Assembly: GCA_016903675.1 (NCBI GenBank)
Contig: JADQBA010000003.1
Span: 115,234-179,233 of the forward strand
Length of the DNA stretch: 64,000 nt
Reading direction: 5' to 3'
DNA from: Stigonema ocellatum SAG 48.90 = DSM 106950
Lineage (GTDB): Bacteria; Cyanobacteriota; Cyanobacteriia; Cyanobacteriales; Nostocaceae
Positions within the stretch are counted from its first letter, which is position 1; every line of letters begins with the position of its first letter. Shown piece by piece: positions 41,920-50,040 of the stretch. A model generated the notes under the pieces. That model worked only from the letters and a program-made list of their open reading frames with translations. It did no database searches and was not told the DNA's origin. A program made the position numbers and the translations under genes.

Positions 41920-43257
41920 CTAAAGCCATTTGCTCTGCGCCCTATGATTTTCTTTCAAAAGTTGTTGATAAAAACTATATCTGAGTTCAGAAACCACCGA
42001 TTGGGAGTAGCCTTGCTTAATGATATTTTGAGCATTCTGACATATCATAAATGTACGTTCCAAGTCTGTCAGAAGGTATTTTATAGACCAGCAAAAGGAA
42101 TCTTTATCATCGGCGATCATTACACTCTCCAAATGTTTCGCATTTATTCCTTCAAGTGCAAACTTTGTGGATATCACCGGAATACCTTGAGCCATAGCTA
42201 ACATTATTTTAGTTTTTAAGCCGCCGCCCATTCTGACTGGAGCTATGCTAATACTATTTTTAGAAAACTCATATATATCTTCAAGAAAGCCAACAAAATC
42301 GACTTTGCTAGGATGATTTTTATATTTTTTAACTGTGTCTAAAGTCCATTTCCCGATTACACAAAGCCTCAATCCAAATTTCGTAAAAACTGACTCTGCT
42401 ATTTCCTCAATAAACCACTCCACAGCATCTTTATTTGGAAAATGATGTTCGGCTCCTACAAATATCAATTTATTCGGTTGCTCAAATTTATCTTTATCTA
42501 TTTTTTTAAAATCTCGTTCAAGAATAGGAAAAGGAGAAACAAGAAACTCAATTTTATTTTTTTTATCTCCTAAAGCATTTTCCAAAATGACACTTTCAGA
42601 ATCATTGAAGGTTACAATACCATCAACTTTCTCAAGTAAAACCATCTCTATAGATTTGTAGAAGTTCAAAACATATTCGGCAAAAACTGACTTTATTTGT
42701 TTTGCATTTATGTGAGACTGAATTCTATAGAATAGACATTCATGTTCAACAAATACTTTTTTAATATGGGAAGGAATAGCTTTTACTAAATTTAAATTCT
42801 CCACATATTCAAGTTGAACAATATCAATGTTATCTTGCAAAATTACCTCATTAATTTTTTCAACATATTTCTGGCTATGAATATAATATGGCTTCCAGGT
42901 TGAAAACATTGCAGCAAACTCTTCTTCTGCTGAAATCTTTTGAACACTTTTAGTTCTTTTTAGCAAAAATTTTAAGAAAGGCTTGACTTTTTCTTTAACG
43001 GCTAGAAGATAATTATAGATATTTGACCCAATATCATTACTGGTTGATTTAAATTGAGAATCTAAAATATAAATTTTTACTTTCGGTAGTAATTGATTTA
43101 GTTCACTAAACTCTTGATGTGTGAGATTACTGTCTTCAGGAACTAATAGGCTGACATTGCATAAATGACTTAGATATTCAATTATACCGAATTGAGAAAT
43201 ACTTGCGCCGGTTTCTAGGGGATAAATTTGGTGGAATGCAATAACAAGTACGTTCAT
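41920..43257 (-). CDS. Glycosyltransferase, GT4-like
   Basis: 445 residues. The N-terminal domain starts MNVLVIAFHQIYPLETGASISQFGIIEYLS, and the nucleotide-sugar domain has LIFVGAEHHFPNKDAVEWFIEEI, then VDFVGFLEDIYEFSKNSISIAPVRMGGGLKTKIMLAMAQGIPVISTKFALEGI, the ordinary GT4 pattern. The gene is visibly richer in A and T than its neighbours, which suggests acquisition. It lies 106 bases downstream of the Wzt-type ATPase gene on the same strand, so it probably acts in making or decorating an exported polysaccharide. Confidence 0.87.
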   Translation of the reverse strand: MNVLVIAFHQIYPLETGASISQFGIIEYLSHLCNVSLLVPEDSNLTHQEFSELNQLLPKVKIYILDSQFKSTSNDIGSNIYNYLLAVKEKVKPFLKFLLKRTKSVQKISAEEEFAAMFSTWKPYYIHSQKYVEKINEVILQDNIDIVQLEYVENLNLVKAIPSHIKKVFVEHECLFYRIQSHINAKQIKSVFAEYVLNFYKSIEMVLLEKVDGIVTFNDSESVILENALGDKKNKIEFLVSPFPILERDFKKIDKDKFEQPNKLIFVGAEHHFPNKDAVEWFIEEIAESVFTKFGLRLCVIGKWTLDTVKKYKNHPSKVDFVGFLEDIYEFSKNSISIAPVRMGGGLKTKIMLAMAQGIPVISTKFALEGINAKHLESVMIADDKDSFCWSIKYLLTDLERTFMICQNAQNIIKQGYSQSVVSELRYSFYQQLLKENHRAQSKWL

Positions 43258-43362
43258 AATTTTGAAGTCTGATAACTGAAAATTTAGTAATGTGCTTCCC
43301 TGTCAATAAGAGATTTGGTGACGAGTAAATTGGATAGGTGCAGTAGGAGGTTACTCGAACTT

Positions 43363-44613
43363 TTATCGGACTAATACTTTGACAGGCAAACGACAGCCTC
43401 CGTAACCCCTGTCTCCTACTAAGTCAGTAGAACCAGAACTAACTTCCCAGGTGATTACGTTAGAAATATAATCTAAAAGATAGGCATTTGAAAGAACGCC
43501 TACACCAACTGAATATATACTTGGATGGAGTGGATTTCTCTCTAGGTGAAAATGGATTTCATGAATGCCCTCCAATAGTTGTAAAGGAGGTTGATCGTGA
43601 TCGGAGTCAAGTGTGAGAACTCTGTTCCCGTCCAAGGTTTCAAAACCAATTCCGAGTGCTAAATCAGATATTTCTCGAAAACAGTGAATGGTAAATATTA
43701 ACTCCAGAGGTTCCCCATAGCTAAAACTGGTGTCAGAAGCTAGCTGAAGACGAAGTAAACGAGCTTTGTCTCCAAAACCATCACTCCTACGCATAGAATC
43801 TAGGTCAACATCAAAGGCTGACAGAGATGATTGAGCAGAATAGCGTTGGATTGCTTCTTCAACACTGTTGACCTTCTTGGTGACTCCCTTTTCAAGGTAT
43901 ATTGCCTGAGAGCACAACCGCCTAATAGCTTGCATATTGTGGCTAACGAACAGTACTGTCCGACCACCTTCTGCCACTTCTCCCATTTTGCCTAAGCACT
44001 TCTTCTGAAACGTTGCATCTCCTACTGCTAATACTTCATCTACTATCAAAATTTCTGGCTCTAGGTGAGCAGCTACAGCGAAAGCTAAACGTACGTACAT
44101 CCCGGAGGAGTAGCGCTTCACTGGGGTATCTAAAAACTTTTCAATTTCCGCAAAATCAACAATTTCATCAAACTTTCGCTTAATCTCCGCTCTACTCATT
44201 CCCAGAATGGCACCATTGAGAAAAACATTTTCCCTACCAGTTAATTCTGGGTGAAAACCCGTTCCTACTTCCAATAGACTGGCAACTCTGCCGTTAATTC
44301 GGATAGTTCCCTTTGTTGGTTCCGTAATTCTACTGAGAATTTTCAGTAGCGTGGATTTTCCTGCGCCGTTGCGACCAATAATACCAACTTTGTCGCCCTG
44401 ATTAATCTCAAACGACACATCCTTTATTGCCCAAAACTCATCCCGGCTTCGCTCTACCTCCTTCTGAGGACGGGGTTTGAGAACACCAGCAAGAGATTTT
44501 GCAACATCGGTCATTGCTCCACGAAATGTCTTGTGATTAAAAAGTATCTGTTGCTGATGTCCAAGAACGTACTTCTTAGCTAAGTTCTCTACTCGGATTA
44601 CAGTATGTGACAT
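43363..44613 (-). CDS. Polysaccharide ABC exporter ATPase, Wzt/TagH type
   Basis: Start set at 44613 (MSHTVIRVENLAKKY) with AAGG nearby; a longer frame begins at 44652. The 416-residue protein has Walker A GIIGRNGAGKSTLL, the signature YSSGMYVRLAFAVA, Walker B ILIVDEVLAVGD and the H-loop FVSHNM. The C-terminal 170 residues form a beta-rich domain (LELIFTIHCFREISDLALGIGFETLDG), as in Wzt proteins that recognise the glycan end. The permease (Wzm) usually sits directly upstream, but here that space holds repeats only. Confidence 0.9.
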   Translation of the reverse strand: MSHTVIRVENLAKKYVLGHQQQILFNHKTFRGAMTDVAKSLAGVLKPRPQKEVERSRDEFWAIKDVSFEINQGDKVGIIGRNGAGKSTLLKILSRITEPTKGTIRINGRVASLLEVGTGFHPELTGRENVFLNGAILGMSRAEIKRKFDEIVDFAEIEKFLDTPVKRYSSGMYVRLAFAVAAHLEPEILIVDEVLAVGDATFQKKCLGKMGEVAEGGRTVLFVSHNMQAIRRLCSQAIYLEKGVTKKVNSVEEAIQRYSAQSSLSAFDVDLDSMRRSDGFGDKARLLRLQLASDTSFSYGEPLELIFTIHCFREISDLALGIGFETLDGNRVLTLDSDHDQPPLQLLEGIHEIHFHLERNPLHPSIYSVGVGVLSNAYLLDYISNVITWEVSSGSTDLVGDRGYGGCRLPVKVLVR

Positions 44614-44652
44614 TTGCCTTATTCCTACCTCTACCATAAGTCTAGACCACAT

Positions 44653-45017
44653 CAGTAACTATACATCTTATGCTTCGGAAATTACTGATAGCGCACCATA
44701 GCAGCACTACTATAGCAATCCTATCTAAGATCTGGACAAGGGGGACAAGGGGGACAAGGGAGAGGGGTGTAGTGTAGGGTGGGCACTGCCCACCAGTAGG
44801 GTGGGCACTGCCCACCAGAACCAGGATTTTGTGGGCAGTGCCCACCCTAGGTATATTTCAAAAATCAAATATGATTCCTATATAGCAATCCTATTTAATA
44901 TCTGAATAAGGGAGAGGGGTGTAGGGGTGTGAGGGGGAAAAATGTGTTTCTACTTTCCTGTTGCGTGCGATCGCAGCAATTCTCATTATGAGAATGGTTA
45001 TCAATATATGAAGGTTA
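44653..45017. repeat. Intergenic repeats upstream of the Wzt-type gene
   Basis: Two TATAGCAATCCTAT ends in the same direction (about 44711 and 44881), GGGGGACAA repeats (about 44738-44758), and between them a GTGGGCACTGCCCAC-rich unit (about 44774-44884) of the family seen at 6177-6353. No gene is visible. Confidence 0.6.
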
Positions 45018-45053
45018 ATGAGAGAATTGGAGAAAATACTGGGTGATGGTGCT

Positions 45054-45374
45054 ATGAAAACTCTTAATGAGATCAGGCAAGTTTTATTAGTACAAAAACA
45101 ATCTTTGTGTACAAAATATCAAATTACAGAATTGGGTGTGTTTGGCTCTTATGCCAGGGGAGAGCAGACAGAATCAAGTGATATTGATATTTTGGTTGAT
45201 TATGAAACAGCACCTACTTTCATTATGTTGGTGGAACTTAGGGATTATTTAAGCCAGCTTTTTGGGTTGAAGGTAGATATCGTCACTAAGAATGGGCTTA
45301 AACCGCGAATTCGCGATAAGCCTTCGGAATGGCGCTGCGCGCATCGCGTTTTGGCTGAGGCTATCTATATATGA
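45054..45374 (+). CDS. MNT-type nucleotidyltransferase antitoxin
   Basis: 106 residues from 45054 (MKTLNEIRQVLLVQKQ), the family's usual beginning; a start at 45018 with GAAGG upstream is also possible. The nucleotidyltransferase motif is GVFGSYARGEQTESSDIDILVD. The C-terminus reads LKPRIRD, then KPSEWRCAH, then RVLAEAIYI: the middle nine residues come from a 27-base insertion (45318-45344) that looks like a common cyanobacterial repeat and kept the frame. Next is a broken HEPN gene, its expected toxin partner. Confidence 0.87.
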   Translation: MKTLNEIRQVLLVQKQSLCTKYQITELGVFGSYARGEQTESSDIDILVDYETAPTFIMLVELRDYLSQLFGLKVDIVTKNGLKPRIRDKPSEWRCAHRVLAEAIYI

Positions 45375-45785
45375 AACGTAGTTATACGGAATTTTTACAG
45401 GATATTTTAGACGCTACTAAGTAGGTCGGCGTGAATAATTAAAGGTTTGTAGTTGCGCTTCAGCGCCCTAGATATGAGCGCTGAAGCGCAACTACAAACC
45501 TTTACATAAATTTATATAGTTCGGTTTTTCTGTGCCGATCTACTTACAGAAATTGGTTTATTTGTAAATGGTGTTAGTTATGAGGCTTTTGAGTCCAACA
45601 GAGAGAAAACTTTGGCGGTGGTGAAGCTTTTAGAAATTATTGGTGAAGCTGTTAAAAAGATTCCTAATGAGCGCCGTGAACAGTATCCAGATATACCTTG
45701 GAAATCAATAGCAGGTATGAAGGATATGCTTGTAATTGGTGAAGTACTGGCTTGGCTACGGAGCCTTGATTTGATAGAGAAGTAG
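45371..45785 (+). pseudogene. HEPN (DUF86-like) toxin, broken twice
   Basis: The start (MKRSYTEFLQDILDAT) overlaps the MNT stop. After 16 codons a 125-bp MITE (45420-45544) interrupts. Taking it out with one TA restores the frame: DATTEIGLFVNGVSYEAF, then LAVVKLLEIIGEAVKKIPNERREQYPDIPWKSIAGMKDMLV. The family continues with RDxLxH plus a tyrosine; here the text diverges after MLV (IGEVLAWLRSLDLIEK, stop), so the catalytic histidine is missing even without the MITE. Confidence 0.8.
45420..45544. mobile_element. MITE with TA target duplication, AGTAGRTCGGC ends
   Basis: The inverted ends are AGTAGGTCGGC (from 45420) and GCCGATCTACT (to 45544), flanked by TA on both sides (45418-45419 and 45545-45546). 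TA duplication is the mark of IS630/Tc1-mariner-type transposition. The inside contains the hairpin TTTGTAGTTGCGCTTCAGCG plus inverse. A fragment with the same end (AGGTCGGCGTAAATAA) is at about 20865. Confidence 0.78.
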
Positions 45786-45945
45786 CCAAGCGGGAAATTA
45801 AACGATGATCTGATGCTAAGCCGAGATTGCTGGGTGCGATCGCATCCGAGGTGATAGTTAGAGGCTTATGTGTTATTCTTAGAAACTCTGATTTTAGGGT
45901 TGCTCACACCTACCAATAACTCATCGCTCAGAAGTAAGAAAATTT

Positions 45946-46362
45946 ATGAATCAACCAATTGTCTGGGTACACGGCGATTGTCTGAGTCCGCACAACCCCG
46001 CACTACAACTATACCCCGACGCACCCGCTATCTGGGTTTGGGACGATGCTTTGATCGAGGAATGGCAACTCAGTCTCAAACGCCTCGCTTTTATTTATGA
46101 ATGCTTACTAGAGTTACCCGTCGTCATTCGTCGGGGCGATGTGGCGCAAGAAGTTTTAGCCTTCGCCAAAGAGCATAATGCTAACAAAGTGGTAACAGCA
46201 GAAAGTCCCAGTCCCCGTTTTGATGCTATCTGCGACGAAATAGAGCATTCTGTGGAACTGGAAGTATTTGAGGTAGAACCTTTTTTTGACTACGACGGCT
46301 ATATTGACCTCAAGCGCTTTTCGCGCTATTGGAAAGTGGCAGAAAAGTATGTGTTTGAGTAG
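45946..46362 (+). CDS. Stand-alone photolyase-like alpha/beta domain protein
   Basis: 138 residues. The sequence PIVWVHGDCLSPHNPAL, then APAIWVWDDALIEE, then SLKRLAFIYECLLELPVVIRRGDVAQEVLAFAKEHNANKVVTAESPSPRFDAICDEIE follows the Rossmann-like N-terminal (antenna) domain of DNA photolyases, in which L-x-V-x-R-G-D is a usual strand-turn. It lacks any FAD-binding half; one is encoded alone at 40054-40893. The two may pair to form one protein, an inference from complementary content, not proof. Alone, it would be a nucleotide-binding fold with unknown ligand. Confidence 0.75.
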   Translation: MNQPIVWVHGDCLSPHNPALQLYPDAPAIWVWDDALIEEWQLSLKRLAFIYECLLELPVVIRRGDVAQEVLAFAKEHNANKVVTAESPSPRFDAICDEIEHSVELEVFEVEPFFDYDGYIDLKRFSRYWKVAEKYVFE

Positions 46363-46378
46363 ACCTCATTATAGCGGC

Positions 46379-47233
46379 TCACGTTTCACTTTTCACCTGC
46401 AACGCCTGTAACTGTTCAACTGATAATCCAGTCACTACAGCTACTTGTTCTACAGCCATACCAGTATTGAGCAAATTCATTGCCACTTGTTGTAAAGCTT
46501 CTTCTCTCCCTTGTTCTCTCCCTTGTTCTCTCCCTTGTTCTCTCCCTTGTTCTATGCCCTGTTCTATGCCCTGTTCTATGCCCTGTTCTATGCCCTGTTC
46601 TATGCCTTCTTGCAAAATGTCCTGATAAATGACTGACTCACGCATAATTTCCGCTCGCAAAACTCGTCTAATTAGCTCCTTATTTAATAATAAACCAGCC
46701 AAAACAGCAGTGGAAGCAGCTACATTTGCCTGAGTTTGAGATGGTGTCATCCGGTTAATTTCCCTTGCCACTTGGTTCAGTACACCCTGTGGGTCTGTTG
46801 TGCGACTTAATACAGCAAATGGTAGGAGTCCTGGTGTTTTCAAAAATATCTCCGTGGGTTGCTCCCACAACCGAATCACCTCAAACTCGTGGCGAGTCCC
46901 AGGAATGGAGAATGTATTCTCGTACACCCTTTCTGAACTGGTGGGTTTCAAATAAATCACTACTTGACGCATTTGCTTTTGAGGAAAGCGCCGATAACCT
47001 CGCAGCCGATAGTCAATCATCCGAAAGGGAATATCGGCTTTGGGTTGGGTTTGAAATTCTAGGTGCAGTACGGTTTCTTCTGATTGTAGGAGAATCAGTG
47101 CATCAGCACGAATTGGTTCTAATGAAAGTTCCGTTGGACTGAGTTCAGTTAAGGTAATAGGTTCTCCTAACAGCCAGGTGGCAAAGTCTGTGGAGAAGTT
47201 TTCCGCGAGGAATTTACAGACATTATCAAACAT
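46379..47233 (-). CDS. Rpn/PD-(D/E)XK nuclease-like protein with GIEQ/GREQ repeats
   Basis: 284 residues. The nuclease-like core is RADALILLQSEETVLHLEFQTQPKADIPFRMIDYRLRGYRRFP, with the D...ExQ pattern of the family. Residues about 210-245 are a tetrapeptide tandem array, five GIEQ units followed by three GREQ and one GREE, from 12-base DNA repeats. Such proteins are widespread in cyanobacteria as transposase-like or recombination-promoting nucleases; the job of this one is unknown. The array probably changes length by slippage. Confidence 0.85.
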   Translation of the reverse strand: MFDNVCKFLAENFSTDFATWLLGEPITLTELSPTELSLEPIRADALILLQSEETVLHLEFQTQPKADIPFRMIDYRLRGYRRFPQKQMRQVVIYLKPTSSERVYENTFSIPGTRHEFEVIRLWEQPTEIFLKTPGLLPFAVLSRTTDPQGVLNQVAREINRMTPSQTQANVAASTAVLAGLLLNKELIRRVLRAEIMRESVIYQDILQEGIEQGIEQGIEQGIEQGIEQGREQGREQGREQGREEALQQVAMNLLNTGMAVEQVAVVTGLSVEQLQALQVKSET

Positions 47234-47295
47234 CTGAGTGCTGTTGCAAAATGCTACCGATATTAGTCTAAGTTATAAAACGTAAACGATTCTCA

Positions 47296-47323
47296 GTAGA
47301 GACGCGATTAATCGCGTCTCTAC
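47296..47323. repeat. 28-base palindrome GTAGAGACGCGATT + inverse
   Basis: A perfect palindrome, identical to that at 38744-38771. It lies between lepA and the Rpn-like gene. An ATTCAGCAACGC fragment, an end of the 8-bp-duplication MITE family, follows at about 47376. Confidence 0.7.
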
Positions 47324-47394
47324 AAGGGTGCGGTAAAATTACAAATCTGTAACCAAACGTAATTCATTACTCAATTCAGCAACGCTAACTTAAT

Positions 47395-47436
47395 AGTTTG
47401 TAGTTGCGCTTTAGCGCTAAAGCGCAACTACAAACT
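47395..47436. terminator. 42-base perfect palindrome after lepA
   Basis: AGTTTGTAGTTGCGCTTTAGC followed by its exact inverse, with no loop. It begins eight bases after the lepA stop in transcription direction and is a probable terminator, although the form with no loop and no U tract is unlike a classic one. It is a member of the GTAGTTGCGC family. Confidence 0.6.
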
Positions 47437-47443
47437 TTAGAGG

Positions 47444-49255
47444 TTATTCTTTATCCAAACGGAGTACTGCCATAAACGCTTCCTGTGGGACATCCACTGT
47501 GCCAACGGCTTTCATCCGCTTTTTACCTTTAGCTTGCTTCTGCAAAAGTTTCTTCTTCCGGCTGATATCACCACCATAGCACTTGGCAAGCACGTCTTTC
47601 CGCAATGCGGGGATGTGTTCGCTGGCAATGACTTTACTGCCAATAGATGCTTGAATTGGCACTTTGAATTGATGGCGAGGAATCAGTTCTTTGAGTTTTT
47701 CTGCCATTGACCGCCCGACGTTGTAAGCTTTATCTCGGTGGACAATCATTGCTAAGGAATCCACTGGATCGCCGTTGATCATGATATCCAGCTTGACTAA
47801 AGGATTCTCTCGGTAGCCTATGAGGTTATATTCCATACTTGCGTAACCTCGTGACCGGGATTTCATTTGGTCAAAAAAGTCGGTGACCACTTCTGCCAAG
47901 GGTAACTCATAAGTCAGTGTGGTGCGTCCTTTGGTGAGATACTTCATGTCTTTAAATACACCACGCCGATTTTGTGCCAACTCCATCAAAGTACCGACGT
48001 AAGCTTCTGGTGTAATCATATCTACCTGGACGTAGGGTTCTTCGATTTTTTCCCGTTCGTTGGGAGACGGTAAGCGACTAGGGTTGTCGATGTCCAGAAC
48101 CTCGCCCTTGATGGTGGTTACTTTGTAAACTACTGAGGGGGCTGTAATAATTAAATCTAGGTCGTACTCTCTCTCTAAGCGTTCTTGCACAATTTCCATG
48201 TGAAGTAAGCCCAAGAAACCACAACGGAAACCAAACCCCATGGCGCTGGAGGTTTCTGGTTCGTAGTGCAGCGCCGCATCGTTGAGTTCCAGTTTCCCTA
48301 AGGCTTCCCGCAAGTCTTCAAATTGGTCAGCATCGATAGGGAACATGCCGCAGAATACCATCGGGTTAGCTTCTGTGTAACCAGGCAAGGGTTCAGATGC
48401 TTTAGCTTTAGAGAGGGTAATAGTATCACCTACTCGTGCATCGGCTACGGCTTTAATTGCCGCTGCGAGGTAACCTACTTCCCCAGCGTGCAGTTCCTCA
48501 ACTTGCTTTTGAGTGGGAGAAAGTACACCAAGCTCGTCAATTTCGTATTCTTTGCCAGATACCATTAGGTAGATGCGATCGCCCTTCTTCAGTGTGCCAT
48601 CCATTACCCGAAAATACACAATCACTCCTCGGTAGCTGTCGTAGTAGCTATCAAAGATTAACGCCCGCAAAGGTTGATTTACGGTATTTTGTGGCGGTGG
48701 TATACGTTCCACAATTGCTTCTAAAATTTGATCAATGCCAATTCCCTCTTTAGCAGAGGCAAGAATTGCACTGCTGCAATCTAAGCCGATAATTTCTTCG
48801 ATTTCGCTGATTACCCGTTCTGGTTCTGCTCCTGGCAAATCAATTTTATTCAAAACTGGGATAATTTCTAGGTTATGCTCTAGGGCTAAATAAACATTTG
48901 CCAGAGTTTGCGCCTCCACACCCTGCGAAGCATCTACTACCAATAGTGCGCCTTCGCAAGCTGCAAGACTGCGGGATACCTCATAGGAAAAATCCACATG
49001 CCCTGGTGTATCAATTAAATTCAGCACGTACTGCTGACCATCTTTTGCCTTGTAGTTCATCCGCGCGGCTTGCAGCTTAATTGTAATGCCACGCTCCCGT
49101 TCCAAATCCATGTTGTCAAGGAACTGTTCCTTCATTTGCCGATCCTCCACCGTGCCAGTAACTTGCAGCAAGCGATCGGCAAGAGTTGATTTCCCGTGAT
49201 CTATGTGAGCAATAATACAAAAATTGCGAATGCGAGCGGCAGGAACGTCAGTCAT
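47444..49255 (-). CDS. lepA: Elongation factor 4 (LepA)
   Basis: 603 residues from the ATG at 49255; an upstream start at 49279 is less likely. G motifs: AHIDHGKST (about 16-24), RGITIKLQAA, DTPGHVDFSYEV and NKIDLPGAEPE. The EF4-specific C-terminus is present (QASIGSKVIASEHIPALRKDVLAKCYGGDISRKKKLLQKQ, ending AVLRLDKE). It acts on stalled ribosomes by back-translocation. It is full-length and normal. Confidence 0.97.
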   Translation of the reverse strand: MTDVPAARIRNFCIIAHIDHGKSTLADRLLQVTGTVEDRQMKEQFLDNMDLERERGITIKLQAARMNYKAKDGQQYVLNLIDTPGHVDFSYEVSRSLAACEGALLVVDASQGVEAQTLANVYLALEHNLEIIPVLNKIDLPGAEPERVISEIEEIIGLDCSSAILASAKEGIGIDQILEAIVERIPPPQNTVNQPLRALIFDSYYDSYRGVIVYFRVMDGTLKKGDRIYLMVSGKEYEIDELGVLSPTQKQVEELHAGEVGYLAAAIKAVADARVGDTITLSKAKASEPLPGYTEANPMVFCGMFPIDADQFEDLREALGKLELNDAALHYEPETSSAMGFGFRCGFLGLLHMEIVQERLEREYDLDLIITAPSVVYKVTTIKGEVLDIDNPSRLPSPNEREKIEEPYVQVDMITPEAYVGTLMELAQNRRGVFKDMKYLTKGRTTLTYELPLAEVVTDFFDQMKSRSRGYASMEYNLIGYRENPLVKLDIMINGDPVDSLAMIVHRDKAYNVGRSMAEKLKELIPRHQFKVPIQASIGSKVIASEHIPALRKDVLAKCYGGDISRKKKLLQKQAKGKKRMKAVGTVDVPQEAFMAVLRLDKE

Positions 49256-49626
49256 ATACTTCTTTAGCTTTAGCAGCAAACAAGGTTAAGAGAGCAATAT
49301 ACTTAAAGTATTTTAATGCTTTCTTCGCTAAGACGCTGCCTTTGTTGGTGAACACTTAAACCAGGGAACGGGTGGTACTCTTGAGATTTTTCCTGACCAG
49401 CACCCCCCCACAGTAGCTCTTTTGTCTCCCCCACTCCCCCCTGGGGTTAAAACCCCAGGCTATCCCCACATCCCATTCCCTATTTACAACTCAGGATCGT
49501 ACAATAAACATCAAGAAGTACAAATTGTACAGGCATCATGGGTCATTGCTAGGGAGCAACTGCCCTCAACTCAGAATAAAGCTACTTTATAAAGTCTTGG
49601 AAAAACAAATTCAGAGTACATCACCT
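49256..49626. other. Intergenic region
   Basis: It contains a GGGGTTTTAACCCC-type palindrome (CTGGGGTTAAAACCCCAG, 49441-49458) and CCCCC-rich stretches. No gene was recognised; the frame upstream of the RHH gene is open only because of its composition. Confidence 0.35.
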
Positions 49627-49863
49627 ATGAATATCCAACAGAAAGCTACCGAAGCGGAACATAGACTAGCTGATAAGGTAGAAATTGCCATAAGTCTAGA
49701 TTCAGAGTTAGTGGAACAAATTCGACATTTAACCAACGACCCGAGTAAAGTGATTGAAGTAGCCATCCGCCAGTGGTTAAGGGGTGAAACGCCAAGAGAT
49801 GATGAACTAACGCGCACACCTGTACGCAAACCTTTACCACCTCGAGGTGAATGGAACGATTAA
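49627..49863 (+). CDS. Small ribbon-helix-helix protein
   Basis: Start set at 49627 (MNIQQKATEAEHRLADK); a longer frame from 49525 is open but has no coding features. 78 residues. VEIAISLDSELVEQIRHLTNDPSKVIEVAIRQWLRGETPRDDE shows the strand-helix-helix pattern of CopG/CcdA-like proteins. No toxin gene lies downstream (about 180 bases of non-coding DNA follow), so it may be an orphan antitoxin or a regulator. Confidence 0.65.
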   Translation: MNIQQKATEAEHRLADKVEIAISLDSELVEQIRHLTNDPSKVIEVAIRQWLRGETPRDDELTRTPVRKPLPPRGEWND

Positions 49864-50040
49864 GCTAAAAAATTAGCTGGAAATTATGGAGGATTAAAAA
49901 GTGTAAATTTTTTCTTGATTTCTTCCCGAAAACCTGAAAGTTACGGATTAAATTTGCAAAGCTGTAAAAAATGATGCCAAACTTTTTGCAGCCATTCGCA
50001 AAATTTTTGTGGGTTGCCATCTGTCTATCCAACTCTAGTC

